Notes: generated by a model not told the origin, from the letters alone. A stretch of DNA of 64,000 nt from Geosiphon pyriformis (GCA_016748015.1 JAAOMT010000710.1:591067-655066), one strand, 5' to 3'; numbered from the stretch's first letter, positions 11,362-24,047 are shown. A program made the numbers and translations.

Positions 11362-12115
11362 AAATTGAGCTCCTGTGAAACCATATGTATCTGTTATTGT
11401 GGCTTTATTCGTGTAATGTTTGATTGTTGTCTTGAGTATTGTTTTTTGTAGGTCTTTGAACTATTGATTGGTTATTCATCCTATGTTGTTAACTGTTATG
11501 GTTTTCATAGATCCATTTAGTAGTATGTTTGGGCAATGTTGGAAGGTAGTGTAAAATCGGTATGCTGCTTTGTAATATAGGATTAGGTTGTTTTTCTCTA
11601 TGAATTTTTCTACTTGTTGTATTGCTTCTTTGTTAAACGTTTTCTGGCTGAGATCTTTGTATGGTGTTTTCAAGTCAAGCTGTTCTCCAAATTTGTAAAA
11701 TCAATAAGCTGGAGGAAGTCTTTCTTTCCATTTCTGGGCATTGTTAGGTGTCCACTTCCCTGTTTCAGGGAGTTCAGTTCCATGAGCTAAAGCTTCTTTT
11801 ATTTTTTTGAGCTTGGAGACCAAGTATCTTCTTTTGTAACCTTTTTCTTGTTCTTTGCCTCTTTCTTCTTCACCTTCTACTCAAAGGCAATTTTTCTTCC
11901 AACATTGCATTTCAGGTGGTGGGTAGGGAAGGGAACATTTAGTTCTAATTAAACTCTTGTCCTCTTCTCTTTTGCTCTTATCTTTGTACTGTATCTCTTT
12001 TTTATCAATTGTTATTTCTATTTGAGATGTCAATATTTGAATTGTTTCAAATAATTGTTTAGATAATTTTAAAATTTGATCTGAAAGGTCCATGTTGAAA
12101 TTTCTATCATTTTTT
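11359..12115 (-). pseudogene. Element D env-position ORF (unknown function)
   Basis: It lies downstream of integrase and ends GAQF-stop at the PPT, matching C1 32364-33011 in position and pattern: an N-terminal SDQILKLSKQLFETIQIL segment and a C-terminal IEKNNLILYYKAAYRFYTTF segment. It has stops and frame breaks. I see no signal peptide or membrane segment, so it is not an obvious envelope. No domain recognised. Confidence 0.6.
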
Positions 12116-12179
12116 GCTGCTTTTCAGATGTTATATATATTTGAATTCCCCAATTTAATTTGCTGCATATTGTCTACAT

Positions 12180-13331
12180 TTCGATAATGATAATTGGTTC
12201 CAGATCTTGTGGTATATCTTCTGGTCTGATTAATGAAATTTGTGTTTCTAGTTGAAGTACTAATGATGATAATTCCTGTTTTGCATGATAAATTTTTAAC
12301 CAATTTCCATGCACTACTTTTTTTAAAATCCTGTCTTCTAATTATAGTTTGTAAGCTCCATTTTCTAAAGCTTCGTGTATGTAAAATAGACTGTCCCACT
12401 TTGGGTCAAACTTTCCATTCCACTGTTTCTCAGCTTTTGTATGGTGTAACAGTACCTGGTCTTCAATCTTGAATTTCATTGGTTGTTCAAATAGGCAATT
12501 GTCATGTCTTTTCTTTTATCATTTTTGAGCATTACTAATGTTATCAGCTGCTGTTCTTCAATTGTTTTCTAACATTTCCATTAGCTAGTATGTTCTGTGG
12601 TACAAGGTAGCTTTAAAATTCTCTTTGGTGATTGTTTCTGTTTGATAGGACAATATTTTTCATTCAATAGGTAACATAGCTTTCTTTTCATAGACTAGTT
12701 TGAATGGTGTAAAGTGTGTCGTATTTTGCTTTAGTGTTCAGTATGCAAAGAGTACTGAAGATATGAATAGGTCCCATTCTTGTTCGTTTTCTTGACTTAT
12801 TTTTGCTAATGCTTCACACAGTGTTCGGTTAAACTGTTCTACCAGTCTGTTAATTTGTGGGTGGTATGGTGATGATAAAGGACATTTTATATCAAACCAT
12901 TGGCTTAATTCTGTTAATGTATTATTGACAAAATACATTCCTTGATTGGATAACAATTCTTTCGGACATCTATGTCGGCAAATTAGGTCTTGATATACAA
13001 ACTCGGCTACTGTTTTGGCATTGGCCACTTGAATTGCTCTGGCTTCTGGCCATTTTGTAAGATAATCAATGGCTACAGTGATATACTGATTTTCTTTGGA
13101 TGTAATTGAGAGAGGACCAACCAAATTGATCCTAATTCTATTAAATAGATTTCCAACTGGAATGGGTCGAAGTGGTTCTGTTAATCTTGCTCCTCCTCTT
13201 TGCTGATATGTGTTATAATTGAGCACATATTCGAAAATGTCTTTGTACATCATTGGCCAATAGTATAAATTTAGTGTTCTTTTGAGGGTAGCATTTTTGT
13301 TAAAGTGTCCTGATGTCAAATCTGAGTGCAT
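12180..13331 (-). pseudogene. Element D integrase with GPY/F module
   Basis: The zinc-binding N-terminus keeps its His pair (MHSDLTSGHF) but the Cys pair has become Tyr (YNTYQQ). In the DDE core the first Asp is Asn (INLVGPL), the second is Asn (LSNQG) and the Glu survives (RLVEQFNR). All these changes are G-to-A. The GPY/F-like C-terminus (WDSLFYIHEALENGAYKLQL) is at about 12240-12480. Integrase would insert cDNA; this copy cannot. Confidence 0.85.
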
Positions 13332-13439
13332 GCTATATAGTATAGTTTCTCTTTTACTGTCCTTGATTAGTCATTGTAGAGTGGGGTGGTTTCGGCGTTC
13401 TCGTCAATATAGTTGGTTGTCTTGAATAAAATAATTTCA

Positions 13440-14994
13440 GGCTTGTTTTCTTATGGTACTTTGTTTCTGTTGAGATAATATCTCCTTGAAACGTAGTGTC
13501 AATAGGTACTGATGTAGTTGTTGATAAGTGAGTGTGTTTATGAGTCTGGGATTAGGTTTGTGACATTCTGGACAAACTGTTGGCATTGGTGTTCTTGGAT
13601 TCTTCTTTGTAATAGACTTTGAGTGAGAATTGTTGTAGATAAGTACTCCATCTCGCATATTTTCCTTCTAATTGTGGATTATTGAGTAACCAAATAAGTC
13701 TTTTGTGATTGGTATATAGATCAAATAATTGACTAAAGTAATGTTTCCAAGTTTGTATGGCCCAATAAATGGTAAGACATTCCAGATCTGTTGTGCTGTA
13801 ATTTTTTTCTGCTGGGTTTATGCTGTAACTGGTGTAGGCAACTGGATGTTCTTTATTGTCTGGTCCTATTTGGAATAATACTGCTCCTAGAGCATTTTTT
13901 GAAGCATCCGTAGTGACAATGAACTATTTAGTAAAATTTGGGTAGATCAGAATTGGGGATGTGATCAATCGCTGCTTGAGATAGTCAAATGCTTTTTGTT
14001 GATCTTCCTTTTACAAGTACAGTATGTATTTGGACAACAATTGATGAAGTGGTTTTGTGATGTTTAAGAAATCTTTAACAAATTAACAATAATATCCTGC
14101 CAATCCTAGAAATCCTCATAATTCTTTGAAGTTGATTGGAGCTGGAAAATCTTTGACTTTTTGTACTTTATCTGGATTGGGTTTAACTCCATTCTTGCTG
14201 ATTACATGTTCTAGGAACTTTAACTTGGTTTTTCCAAAGAAGCACTTCTCAGGATTGAGTTTCAATCTGGCACTATGAAGGCATTTGAAGACTTGTTGCA
14301 GGTGGAGCAAATAGTCATCAAATGTTTTGGAGAACATGTTTGTGTCATCTAAGTAGACTACTATTGATTTCCAAAGGATTCCTTTGTATACTACATCCAT
14401 CAGGCGTTGAAACATGGCAGAAGTATTACAAAATCCAAAAGACATTATGTTAAACTCGAAGTTTCCATCTCGAGTGATAAACACTGTTTTTCTTTTGTCT
14501 TTGGAGTCTATTTTAACTTGCCAATAACCACTTGCTAGATCTAATGATGAGAACCATTTTTTTTTTAGATTGTCCAAAATTTCTTGGATAAGGGGAGTGG
14601 GATAACTATTTCCTTGTGTGATACTATTTAATTTTCAGTAATCTATGCAGAATCGTATCTTTCCATTTTTTTTGGTGACCAGGACTACTGGAAAGAACCA
14701 AGGACTTAACAATTCTTTAATTAGGCCGTTATCAAGCATCTGTTGTACTTCTTGCTTAATTAGATTATTGCCAAATGGGAGTATGCAGTAAACTCATTGC
14801 TTAATCATTCAAGTGTTTCCTGTATCAATCTGATGCTTTACGATGTCAGTATGTCTGAACTCATTTTTGTTGGCAAAGACATTAACATGCTGATTCAGAA
14901 AGACTTTGAGTTGCATTTGTTGCAGGGTACTTAAGTTTCCTAAATTCAATTTATTGATCTTTTCTAGTGTAAACAAGTAACTTTCTTTTGGCAA
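13440..14994 (-). pseudogene. Element D reverse transcriptase and RNase H
   Basis: RT is best seen at 14116-14577: FSSLDLASGYWQVKI, the catalytic YLDDTNMFSKTF box with both Asp residues intact (unlike B, C1 and C3), and FLEHVISKNGVKPNPDK. The N-terminal part (14580-14994) and the RNase H (about 13640-14115) are interrupted by stops. It converts element RNA to cDNA. Confidence 0.88.
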
Positions 14995-15349
14995 ATTCCA
15001 TACTTGTGAGGTAATATTGCAGAATAAGAATAATTGTGCGAAGTCTAGAATGGATTGGAGTTTTTCAGAATTCTGAATATTTGTGGATATGGAACCTACA
15101 AGGGTCCCTTTGGAGATTTCAATGACATCTTCTGTCAGGTTGTGAATGGGAATTTTGAAGTGTTTATGGGCTTTGGCTAATAGGTATAAATTAGCAATAT
15201 TAGCTAGAGAACAGATTTTGGGACTGGCTTCGAATAACAGGGCTTGATTTTGGATCTTTCAATTCACCTTGAGGATGTATTGTCAGTATGGGGGAATAGA
15301 GATGATGGTGTCGGTGTAGATAAATTCTACCTGGTTACTGTCTTCTTTC

Positions 15350-15790
15350 ATGAAATTAACTGGTACGTTTCCTCTTCTACTTGATCCAAACCCATTGATT
15401 CCTCGAACAGTGAGGCCTAATTCTTCTCAAGTTGTTACCAGGGTCAATTGGGGTATTTTGACTAGAGGTAGAAAGATAGCTTGGACAATCTTTTCTTGTG
15501 ATTCTATTTTGTAGGGTCTGTCCAAATTGTTTTGTAGCATCATGATGATGTTCTCCATGTAACCGGCATTGATGATTCCTTTTTTTATGTCGATTTCTTT
15601 CTTGGCTAGACTAGATTAAAAGGCAACTTGTACCATTGTACTAACAGGAATTTCTAACACTATCTTAAGATCTATTTTTACAAGGAAATGTGGGACTATA
15701 ATGATGAGTGATTGTCTGAGGTATTATAGGTCAAACCTGGCATTGGTATTATGTGCTCTTTTAGGGCAGATTTTTTTCTCATTGTCACTG
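15350..15790 (-). pseudogene. Element D dUTPase-like domain (decayed)
   Basis: Minus-strand translation shows the dUTPase motifs in order: NARFDL, SSLAKKEIDI, GIINAGY, QEKIVQAIF, and GINGFGSS. The catalytic Asp of motif 3 is Asn (G-to-A), and stops interrupt motifs 1 and 2. A linker follows to RT. Confidence 0.75.
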
Positions 15791-16817
15791 TATCATTTTA
15801 GCTTTAGTTCTTTGGATAGGTCGGAATATGCAAGATACTGTTCTGTTTCAGTATCCTCAGTTGAATCTTAAAACGACATGTCCTTGGTGATCAATACCTC
15901 TTTTTCTTCAGACTCAGGTAGTTCAGGAATTGGAAACAGTATTTTTGGAGACAGATTGAACATGAGATCACATTTATTGCAGTACTGGAAGTAACAGGGA
16001 ATCAAACAGTGATCGCACAGTTTGGTATTTAAATCGGCTAACCTTTGCTTTTGTTCTTCTCAAGTTGGGGCCAATTCCTAATATCAGTTCTGAAATACAT
16101 CTGGGTCATCTGTGAAGAAATTGTTCGTGGGGTAGTTAGATCTATTATATTCGGGCATCCAGAAGTTATCCTTAATTTCTCATATCTCTTCAGGCATGGT
16201 GTCTTTGGCTTTGGTGCTTGCCATTTTCCAGATTTTGTGGTCATTGTGTAGATAACTGTCCAACCTGTTGAGTGCTCATTTCCAAGCATCTTCGATGGGG
16301 GTTTTCTTTTATATCTAATTGTTGATTAATATGGTGTATTTACAAGTCTTATCACATGTTCCTCCTCTACCAGGCATATTATTCCAAAGTCTTTCATTGG
16401 GCAGGATCTTGCCATATGCGAGGCACGATGTGTTGTCTCACTTGCCTTGTTATTTTGGTCATCTAAATTTTTCCAATAAACAAAATCTGCAGTAGTATTT
16501 GGTGACAGTGGGCCATTTTTTGTTGTCTCCAATACATGTGCCCATAGTGAATAGCTTCTTTTCACAATTAACACATATTAGTCTTGGAGATTGGTAAAAT
16601 AGATTTCTTTGGTCCAAAATTACATATCTTATTGATAACAATTGGGGCTCTTCTTCAGCTCTGCCTTTTCTTTTTTTTTCTCAGGTTGGTGGTGGGAGTA
16701 GTTTAGTTTGATAATCATCCACCCATGAAACCTGATAGGTCTTGATGGTTGGTAGCAGTGGTGTGTTTTTGAATTCAATAAGGGGTTTCTCAGTATGTTG
16801 GGTTTTAAAGTATCTGC
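15791..16817 (-). pseudogene. Element D Cys-rich linker
   Basis: It includes the first zinc-ribbon-like module with both Cys pairs kept (CVNCEKKL...YYCRFC, about 16490-16600), then degenerate CxxC modules. Its upstream end, RYFKTQHTEKPLIEF, joins the protease at 17828 in frame once the solo LTR is removed. Confidence 0.7.
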
Positions 16818-17827
16818 TGTTACCATTAGAATTTTAACTATTAATTAGCATGAAATTACCCTTATAATTCCTATAATTAATTAGTATAATAATATTATTT
16901 CAAATTATCATTTATTATTTCATCAATTATCACATATCACGATTCAATTAAATAATTCAATTAGTATAACAAAAAGTAGGATGATCAAATTACACAATAC
17001 CCTGAACTTTGTAACATTCAAAAATTTGCCAAAATTTACAGAAATTCGCCGAAATTTATAAGAAATTCGCCGAAATTTATAGAAATTCGCCGAAATTATG
17101 AATAGTTTACCCAAATTAATCAATAGTTCAGCAAAATAACTTGTAGTCCATCAAAATGTATCTTTAGTTCACCGAAATTTGAGCAAAGAGAAAAAGTGCA
17201 AGTTTATAGACTAGTACTACAACAAGTTGTATAAAAGAAAAGTTTTTCTCTTCAAGAAAATGTATCTTACTTTAGATTTATCTCTTAGAACCGTTTTTAT
17301 ACACACAAAAAGAAATAAATATCAAATAATTCAAAAAACCAAATTTTTTAATTATTGCACTTGGAAAATCCCCAAAACCCAACTAACATTTCAAAATTGA
17401 TTAGCTACCAATTTCAGTAAACTGTTAATGACTTCAGACCTGAATAAAAAACGTTTCTCTTAACAGAATTCTATTTCTTTTACATTTTTTTTATTTTCTT
17501 GTATTTTCTTATTACAATCATTAGGGTAGCCTACAGACAAGATTCTTGTAGAAGAGTTGACTTTTACAGCAAAGTAACTACACATTTTAGTGAGCTTTCA
17601 GATAAACAATTTCTGGGAAAGAGTTGACATTTACTACAATGTAACTACATAAAATAATTGATATGGAATTGGCCATTCCACTTATAAGCCCAGCAAGTTC
17701 AAATTATAGAAAATAATTTGAAGATAAATTCAGTTATTGAAGGTTCAACTACTTCTAGAAAACATGAATTTACAACCAACAGACATTTACAATATTCAAG
17801 AAAAGAGACCAAAAACCTCTAGTAATA
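16818..17827 (+). mobile_element. Solo LTR of family A inside D (A-3)
   Basis: It is 1010 bp, with TGTTACC and a decayed GTAATA end, and carries the GAAATTCGCC repeats at 17035-17170. Flanks are CTGC (16814-16817) and TTAC (17828-17831): the same 4-bp target after one C-to-T and one G-to-A. Excision with one copy of CTGC restores D's protein in frame (VPAMC then RYFKT). Confidence 0.85.
17035..17170 (+). repeat. GAAATTCGCC repeats of the A LTR
   Basis: Three near-perfect 20-bp tandem units (GAAATTCGCCGAAATTTATA), then looser copies of AAAnTnGCCnAAA. Similar clusters are at about 3780-3940 and 59285-59400. Confidence 0.75.
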
Positions 17828-18408
17828 TTACACATAGCTGGAACTCGGGCATGCTGTCCATTGAATGTGAGTTAAAGTTCTTGGGTGTTCCAGTCAAGAA
17901 TAGCATTGGCTTTTGACAACCAATTGTTTCCCACTAAAGCTTGATATTGAGTAGCTTCTATGATGAGTACTTTGATAGGGATCTGAATTCCATTAATCTC
18001 AAAGGGGAAGTTGTCAATTTCTTCTATTGGGATTTTTGTGTTTCCATCTACTGTGATGATCCAGGCAGTAACAGCATGGTCTACTCGGCAACCTAATTGG
18101 TCCATGAGCTGCTTTATAATTATGCTACTGGCTGATCTACTATCCAGGATTAATTTAATGTCTATTCCTCCAACTCTGGCATTAGTGTATAGAGCCATTA
18201 TTGGTTTATCTTGATTGATGGCTGCTCCACTAAAAAAGCTATGGATGTTTAAATTATCGATGTCGAAAGGAAATATGGTGGCTACAGTGGTGTCTTTGGT
18301 AATAGTGGCTGGTAAGATATTGCTTTTTGTTTGCTTGAAAGATTGGAAAATTTGTTTTACATCCCTCCTTTCCATAGATGTAGATTTGTCAAAACTCTGG
18401 TCTTCCAT
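17828..18408 (-). pseudogene. Element D retropepsin-like protease
   Basis: A 178-residue open stretch. The active-site loop reads LILDSRSASSII, where the Gly of DSG is Arg (a G-to-A-type change), so probably inactive. The second half (ATQYQALVGNNWLSKANAILDW) is as in the other copies, then QHARVPAMC up to the solo LTR. Confidence 0.85.
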
Positions 18409-18419
18409 AAGACCAAGAT

Positions 18420-20370
18420 AAGAAGCTTGATTCAGGTATTCAGTTGGTATTGGTCGAGATTGGGCAGGACCACAAGGGATTGGTCAAGATAGTCCACTGT
18501 TGGTTTGCACCTAATTGTTGTTGAGATTCCTTCATCCCTGATTATAGTCTATGGCTCGAGGTCTGGATGGACTGTAAGGAGAAGTTTGATAGTGAGGGAT
18601 TGCTTGTATTATCAGTGGTGGTTGATAATAATTCTGGGGTGGTGGTTGAGTGTACGGGACTTGTTGTGTGTATTGAAGTGGTTGATTCTGAAGTATGGAA
18701 TATTGGGGTACTATGCTTTGCTGATATCTGGATTGCTGGTATTAGTTCCCTTGATTTTGGTCTATTATCTTCTTTTTGCAGTCACAGGCAATGTGTCCAG
18801 ATTTCTGGCAGTAGTAACAGTTGTGGAAATTGGATCTCCAAGGTTGTTGCTGTTGCTGATGGTTCTGTTGCTGTGGGTATCTGCTGTTGTTATTATTTTC
18901 TTTCCATTGTGGTAGTTGATAAGTTCTTGTGCTTCTGGCTAAGAATCTCTCAATTTTTTGAGTTAATTTCTCACTTAATTGGGTTATCTTTGCATCGATA
19001 TCAGAGGTTCTATTGATGGCTAAATTAATGGCTTGAGTATGGTTTGCTTCTTGCTTGGCCGACTCAAAATCATGAGTGAAAATGACTGCTTCTTGTAGGT
19101 TTGCTGGATGGCGAGGTTGTATAGATCTTAGGAAACTGCTCCTTAGTCTTTTGACGAATTGATTGAAGACTTGTATGGTGGTATAATAATTCTGTTCGAT
19201 GGCTAGGATTTGTCAAAGGACCTGATTGAATCTTTTGAGATAAGTAGTTACTGTTTCATGATCATTTTGTTTTATTATACTGAATTGATTTTGCAATCGG
19301 ATAAGTGTATTAAGATTACAGAAGTATTGCAGAAATGCAAGTTTAAACTCTGTAAAAAAGATAGACTTCTCTGTAAGGCTCTGGTACCACAAATTAGCAG
19401 TTCTGGTCAGAAAGAACAGCAGTGCCTAAATTGTGTGGTCGTTGTTCCAATCATTAGTGATAATTGCTTTCTCGATGTCTGTAATCTAAGAATATGCATT
19501 ATCTTCTTTACTAGAGAATTTTTCTAATTTAGCAATATTCTGGTAAGCCATGATCTGATTAATGAGTAGAGTATTACTGGTTATGTTTAAGGGGATTGGT
19601 GTCTGCATATTCGAGTGTTCTTCAGGTACTAATGCTGGTTGTTTCTCTTTGTCACTTAAACCAATAGATTGTAGGATAGCTGTTCCTTCTATCAAAGAAG
19701 ATGCTGATTCTGTTGGGTTTTGTGCTAGTGGCTGTTTTCAAGTTGACATGTTTCTTTCTGGTTGACTGGCTGCTGGGGTAAGATTTCCAAACAGCGATTC
19801 ATATTCTCCCAGTAATTTGTTCCAACTTTGTTGATTCCAAGAGTGTGGGTTTCCAAGAGTTTGTGGTGTTTCCAACTGGGTTTCTGGAGATGGGTTGAAT
19901 ACAATTCTACTTTGGGGTGTCTAATGATATAATGGAGTTGTTAGGGAGAGGATCCTTGGTTTCTTGTTGACCATGGATTTGTTTTAGGCAGTTGTGGGAT
20001 TATTGGATCTGTATTCGTATTCCTCTGAATTGGATTCTACTGGTTGTTGTACTTGAGAGAATTGTTTTGTCACATAGTGTTTAATGTCTTTATCAACTAT
20101 GTGTAGGGTTTCAACAATCGCTCGAGTAGTAGTAGTTATTAAGTACCTTAGTAAGCTTTGATGAATTTGTTCTCCAAATCTTTTTGTGTTTGTTGTATGG
20201 TCTAACAAGTAGTTGATTTTTGCATTGATATAGTTGCAAAAGTCACTTTCTGTGATGGTAGTTTCTGTTGGTATTCCTAGATCTTTTCGAAAGTACTGAA
20301 ATAGTGCTTTTCCGTATGAGAAGTGGTCTTTTTCTATTGTTTCAATAGTCACCACTTTTGTGTATTTCTG
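18420..20370 (-). pseudogene. Element D gag
   Basis: The N-terminal domain (19984-20355) opens with MVTIETIEKDHFSYGKALFQYF. The capsid-like core is at about 19000-19500. A CCHC knuckle (CYYCQKSGHIACDC) is near 18775-18830, then a Gln/Pro/Tyr-rich tail runs to the protease. Stops and small frame breaks are present. The plus-strand frames at 18505-19016 are its antisense. Confidence 0.82.
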
Positions 20371-20402
20371 GGGTGCTCTGTTTTTGTGGATTTATAATCT
20401 TA

Positions 20403-20414
20403 CAGGGAGCACCA
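20403..20414 (-). other. Primer binding site of D
   Basis: On the minus strand TGGTGCTCCCTG follows the 5' LTR after two bases, identical to the PBS of B. Confidence 0.6.
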
Positions 20415-20416
20415 AA

Positions 20417-21480
20417 TGTTATAGGTAAACTTGATGGGTATGGGAAATAGTAATGTTTGGTGCTCTTAATTATTGATGATACATCTTCTATGTAATTCTG
20501 TTGGCTTAGTCTTGATTATCAGTCTCTAAAGATCTATTCCTGAATGTGAATTTACCCATTGAGTTCTTTTGTTATAAGGCACAGAGTTTGTTTTTTGTTG
20601 ATTGCAATGTTTTCCATAAATGTAAGCTTTTTTCTCCGAGTTAATGAGTGCAGTTATTAGGGTCTGGCATTGTCTTTTCGCCCTTTTGGTAAGCTAATAA
20701 GATAATGTTAATATCCAAAACTTAGGGGAAGCTCCTTTTTTTTACCAGGCTATCACAAAGTCTATTCTCAGGCAGTTAATTTTACTATGTTGCCACTCTA
20801 CAAAAAAAATAAGAAAGAAAAAAAAAAAGGAAAAGAAAAAAAAAAAAAAAAAGATAAATTAATATCGTCAATCACTGTGATCAAGAGTGATTGGTCCAAA
20901 TTGTTGATCATTTGAGATGATTATACTAAGAGCATCTGTCCTAAAACAAAGGTACGAGACAAGGATTAATTCACGTAAATTCTACAAAGTTTAGGAACAT
21001 GAATTTGTGACTCTGATTTTTTTAATAATTGGTTTATTTCAGAAGATGAAATAGGAAGAATAATAAATGATAAAGAAGTATGGATATTTAATTCTTATCT
21101 AAAGGTTTGTATCTATTTGTCTGTCTGCCTTTTCTAACTTCTACAACTACTTGTTTTTATACATTCTTTTGGTTTTACAGGATTGCTTTCAATTGTCTCG
21201 TTATTGCTAGCTATTGCTTTGTTATTTCTGTTATTGCTTCGTTTTTCTATGTTATTGCTAGTTATCCTATGTTATAACACATTATCTGCCGTTATTACAT
21301 ATTATTCTGTGTTATCTTGTATTATAACACATTATTCTATGTTATTGCACACTATTCTGTGTTATCTTACATTATAACACATTATTCTACGTTATAATGC
21401 GTTATCTAATGTTATTGCACTATTCTGTATTATGTCATGTTTCTTCATAACTTTGGATCAGTTTTTCTATTCGAGTAACA
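20417..21480 (-). repeat. D LTR, right copy (5' LTR), full length
   Basis: It is 1064 bp, with TGTTATAGG and GAGTAACA ends. It contains the segment lost from the left LTR, including an A-rich run at about 20805-20853 and a sequence resembling the GATCAAGAG...GATTG palindrome region of other LTRs. Repeats are at 21230-21430. Confidence 0.85.
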
Positions 21481-22365
21481 ATGAATGCTCCAGCAACATT
21501 CTAACAGCTCATAGAAATTGTTTATACTAAATTATTATGGAAATCAGTAGTCATATACTTAGATAACACAAATGTATTCTCCAAGACATTTGATGACCAT
21601 CTATATCATCTCTAACAAGTATTTGAAAGACTCAGACGAACAGGATTAAAATTAAATGCCAACAAATGCTTCTTTGGCAAAACCGAGCTCAAGTTTTTGG
21701 AACATGTAGTAAGCAAAGATGATATTAAAATGGATCCAGATAAGATTGCAATAGTAAAAAACTTTCCAGTACCAACAAACTTGTTAAAACTAAGGGCATT
21801 TTTGGGATTTACAGGCTATTATCACTATTTTATCAAAGATTTTTTTAAACTAGCTCCACTTTACCATCTACAAACCAAGAATGTGAAGTATGAATGGACT
21901 GAAGCTTAACAAGAGGCATTTGATACACTGAGAAGAAAGCTTATTCAAGCTCCAGTGTTGATGTATCCAGATTACAGCAAACCATTTATCATTATTACAG
22001 ATGTATTAGGTCAAGCATTAGGAACAGTACTATCACAGAAATGACCAGATGGAAGAAAACATCCAGTAGTTTATGCCAGTAGAAGCTTAAGTCCAATTGA
22101 AAAGAACTATGGAACACCAGCACTAGAACATTTAGTAATCTATTGGGCAGTTATAAAATGGAGAGAATACTTGAGCCAAAAGTTTGAAATATATACAGAT
22201 CACAAGAGATTGACTTCAATTTAGAAACAAGAATTTGCAGACAATTGTCATGCCAAATAAAAAATAGAACTTTTATCATTCAATTATACAGTACATTATA
22301 AAAAAGGAAAAGACAATGGAAATGCCAACAAATTGTCACAAATGAGACAAATCTAAAAACATTTC
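21481..22365 (+). pseudogene. Element B reverse transcriptase (C-term) and RNase H
   Basis: It resumes exactly at ATGAATGCTCC (MNAPATF). The RT box is YLDN (second Asp replaced by Asn). FLEHVVSKDDIKMDPDK and FLGFTGYYHYFIKDF follow. RNase H (about 21960-22260) has FIIITDVLGQALG, the ALEHLVIYWAV acidic helix and YTDHKRLTS. Stops at Gln/Trp sites. Confidence 0.87.
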
Positions 22366-23762
22366 AACCCAAAAATAGAACAAAAAAATAAACACACAAA
22401 AATACCAACAACTTTAGCATTATATAAATACTCAATTGTTCAAGGAGAAATTATCTCATAAAAAACAAAATAACATAAAACAACAATCAAAATATTTCAT
22501 TAATCATTAAAATATACTTTACTGGAAAAACAGAAAAAATCCAGACCAACCAACCAGAGTAATTATAGAATCAGAAAAAGAAACAATATTGTTTAACATG
22601 TACTCAAATCCAACAGCAGGACATTTTCATAAAGAAGCAACCATAGAAAGAACCAGGAAAAGATACTATTGGCTATCAATGTATCCAGATATCATCTAAT
22701 ATGTTTAAAGTTGTGATGCTTGTCAAAAAAGAGGTAGAACAAAACTCAGTGAACCATTAAGACCAATCAAAGTAGAACAACCATTTGATCACATTGGAAT
22801 CGACTTAGTCAGACCATTAACAATTACCAGTAAAGGCAACAGATATATTGCAGTAGCTATAGACTATCTCACAAAATGGCCAGAAGCAAAAGCCATTCAA
22901 AGAACAGATGCAGAATCCATTGCCAAATTCGTTCATCAAGATTTGATATGTTAACACAGATGTCCAAAAGAACTACTATCAGATTAAGGAACTCATTTTG
23001 TGAATAGAACATTAACAGAATTAAGTCAGAAATTTGGGATAAAAAAACCATTATCATCACCATATCATCCACAAACCAATAGACTAGTTGAAAAATTAAA
23101 TAGAACTTTGTGTGAAGCAATTGCCAAAATCAGTCAAAAAAACCAAGACAAATGGGATTTGTTTATACTATCAGTATTATTTATTTATCGAACAATGAGA
23201 CAAGATACTACACAAACAACACCATTTGAATTGGTATATAATAGAACAACAACATTACCAATTGAAATAAAGGTCAACACATATCCAACTGAACCAATAA
23301 CAGAAGCTAATTTTCAAGAAACATTGTTAAGAAGAACATATGACTTAATAGAAACACTAGAAAGCAGATGATGAAAAGCAGCTGATAATATCTAAAAGTC
23401 TCAAGAGAAGCAAAAAAAATGACATAATAACCAATTACCAGATAAACCAGTTGAATTCAAGATTAGAGACAAAGTACTTTTACATTATACCAAAACAAAA
23501 AAACAATGGAATGGAAAATTTGACCCCAAATAAAACAGACCATTTCACATAGAAAAAATTCTTGAAAATAGAACTTATAAATTAAGATGGGACAACAAAA
23601 TTTTAACCAAAGCAGCACATGGTGATCGACTGAAACCATATCACCAAATAGTATTATCATCCACCAATAACATTCTACAATTGGGAGTACAACAAATACT
23701 AGTTCAACCAGATGAGATTCCACAAGATCTGGAACCAATCATAATTATTGGACTAAACACGT
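22366..23762 (+). pseudogene. Element B integrase with GPY/F module
   Basis: The region from 22366 to about 22590 is a Lys/Asn-rich linker. The zinc-binding segment is at about 22600-22740. In the DDE core the first Asp is kept (IDLVRPL), then SD(stop)GTHF, and RLVEKLNR holds the Glu. The open part is 23000-23371. A GPY/F-like domain (PFHIEKILENRTYKLRWD) is at about 23460-23760. It ends near the insertion point of C1. Confidence 0.83.
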
Positions 23763-23877
23763 AAAATCAAACAATAAAAGAGCATATAAAGACATGGTAT
23801 ACATTGTTACTCATAGAAATATAGAAAATATATTAGTATAATTATTAGCCAATCAGAAGTAGGCGTAGTAAATGTGG

Positions 23878-24035
23878 AATTCCAGGATTCCTCTCAGGAA
23901 TTGCAGGATTCCAAGAATTTCAGGATTCCCTGACGAGGAATCACAGGATTCCAGAATTCCAGGATTCCTCTCAAAGAAATTGCAGGATTTCGGCAATTCC
24001 AGGATTCCTGTCATGAAGAATCAAGGAATTGGGGA
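23878..24035 (+). repeat. GGATTCC/GGAATTCC repeat cluster in C LTR
   Basis: About ten imperfect units of CAGGATTCC, many with flanking GGAATTCC or AATTCC, so that neighbouring units form palindromes. The cluster sits in the U3 position just before the TATA box. Shorter in the 3' LTR (33100-33170), and reading as EcoRI-like palindromes in C3 (54890-55020). Confidence 0.8.
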
Positions 24036-24047
24036 ATCTCAAATATG

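Larger units (their letters stand above)
10717..21480 (-). mobile_element. Ty3/gypsy element D inserted in B, TSD ATGA
   Basis: A 10.8-kb element on the minus strand with LTRs at both ends, including a 1-kb solo A LTR. ATGA is duplicated at 10713-10716 and 21481-21484, and removing D restores B's MPFGLMNAPATF in frame. That fixes both ends and the order of insertion (D after B). Confidence 0.92.

Noticed and set aside
18505-19016. Two long overlapping plus-strand frames
   Set aside because: They are antisense to the Gln/Pro-rich gag tail and capsid of D; CAA/CAG repeats read as TTG/CTG give false Val/Leu-rich frames.
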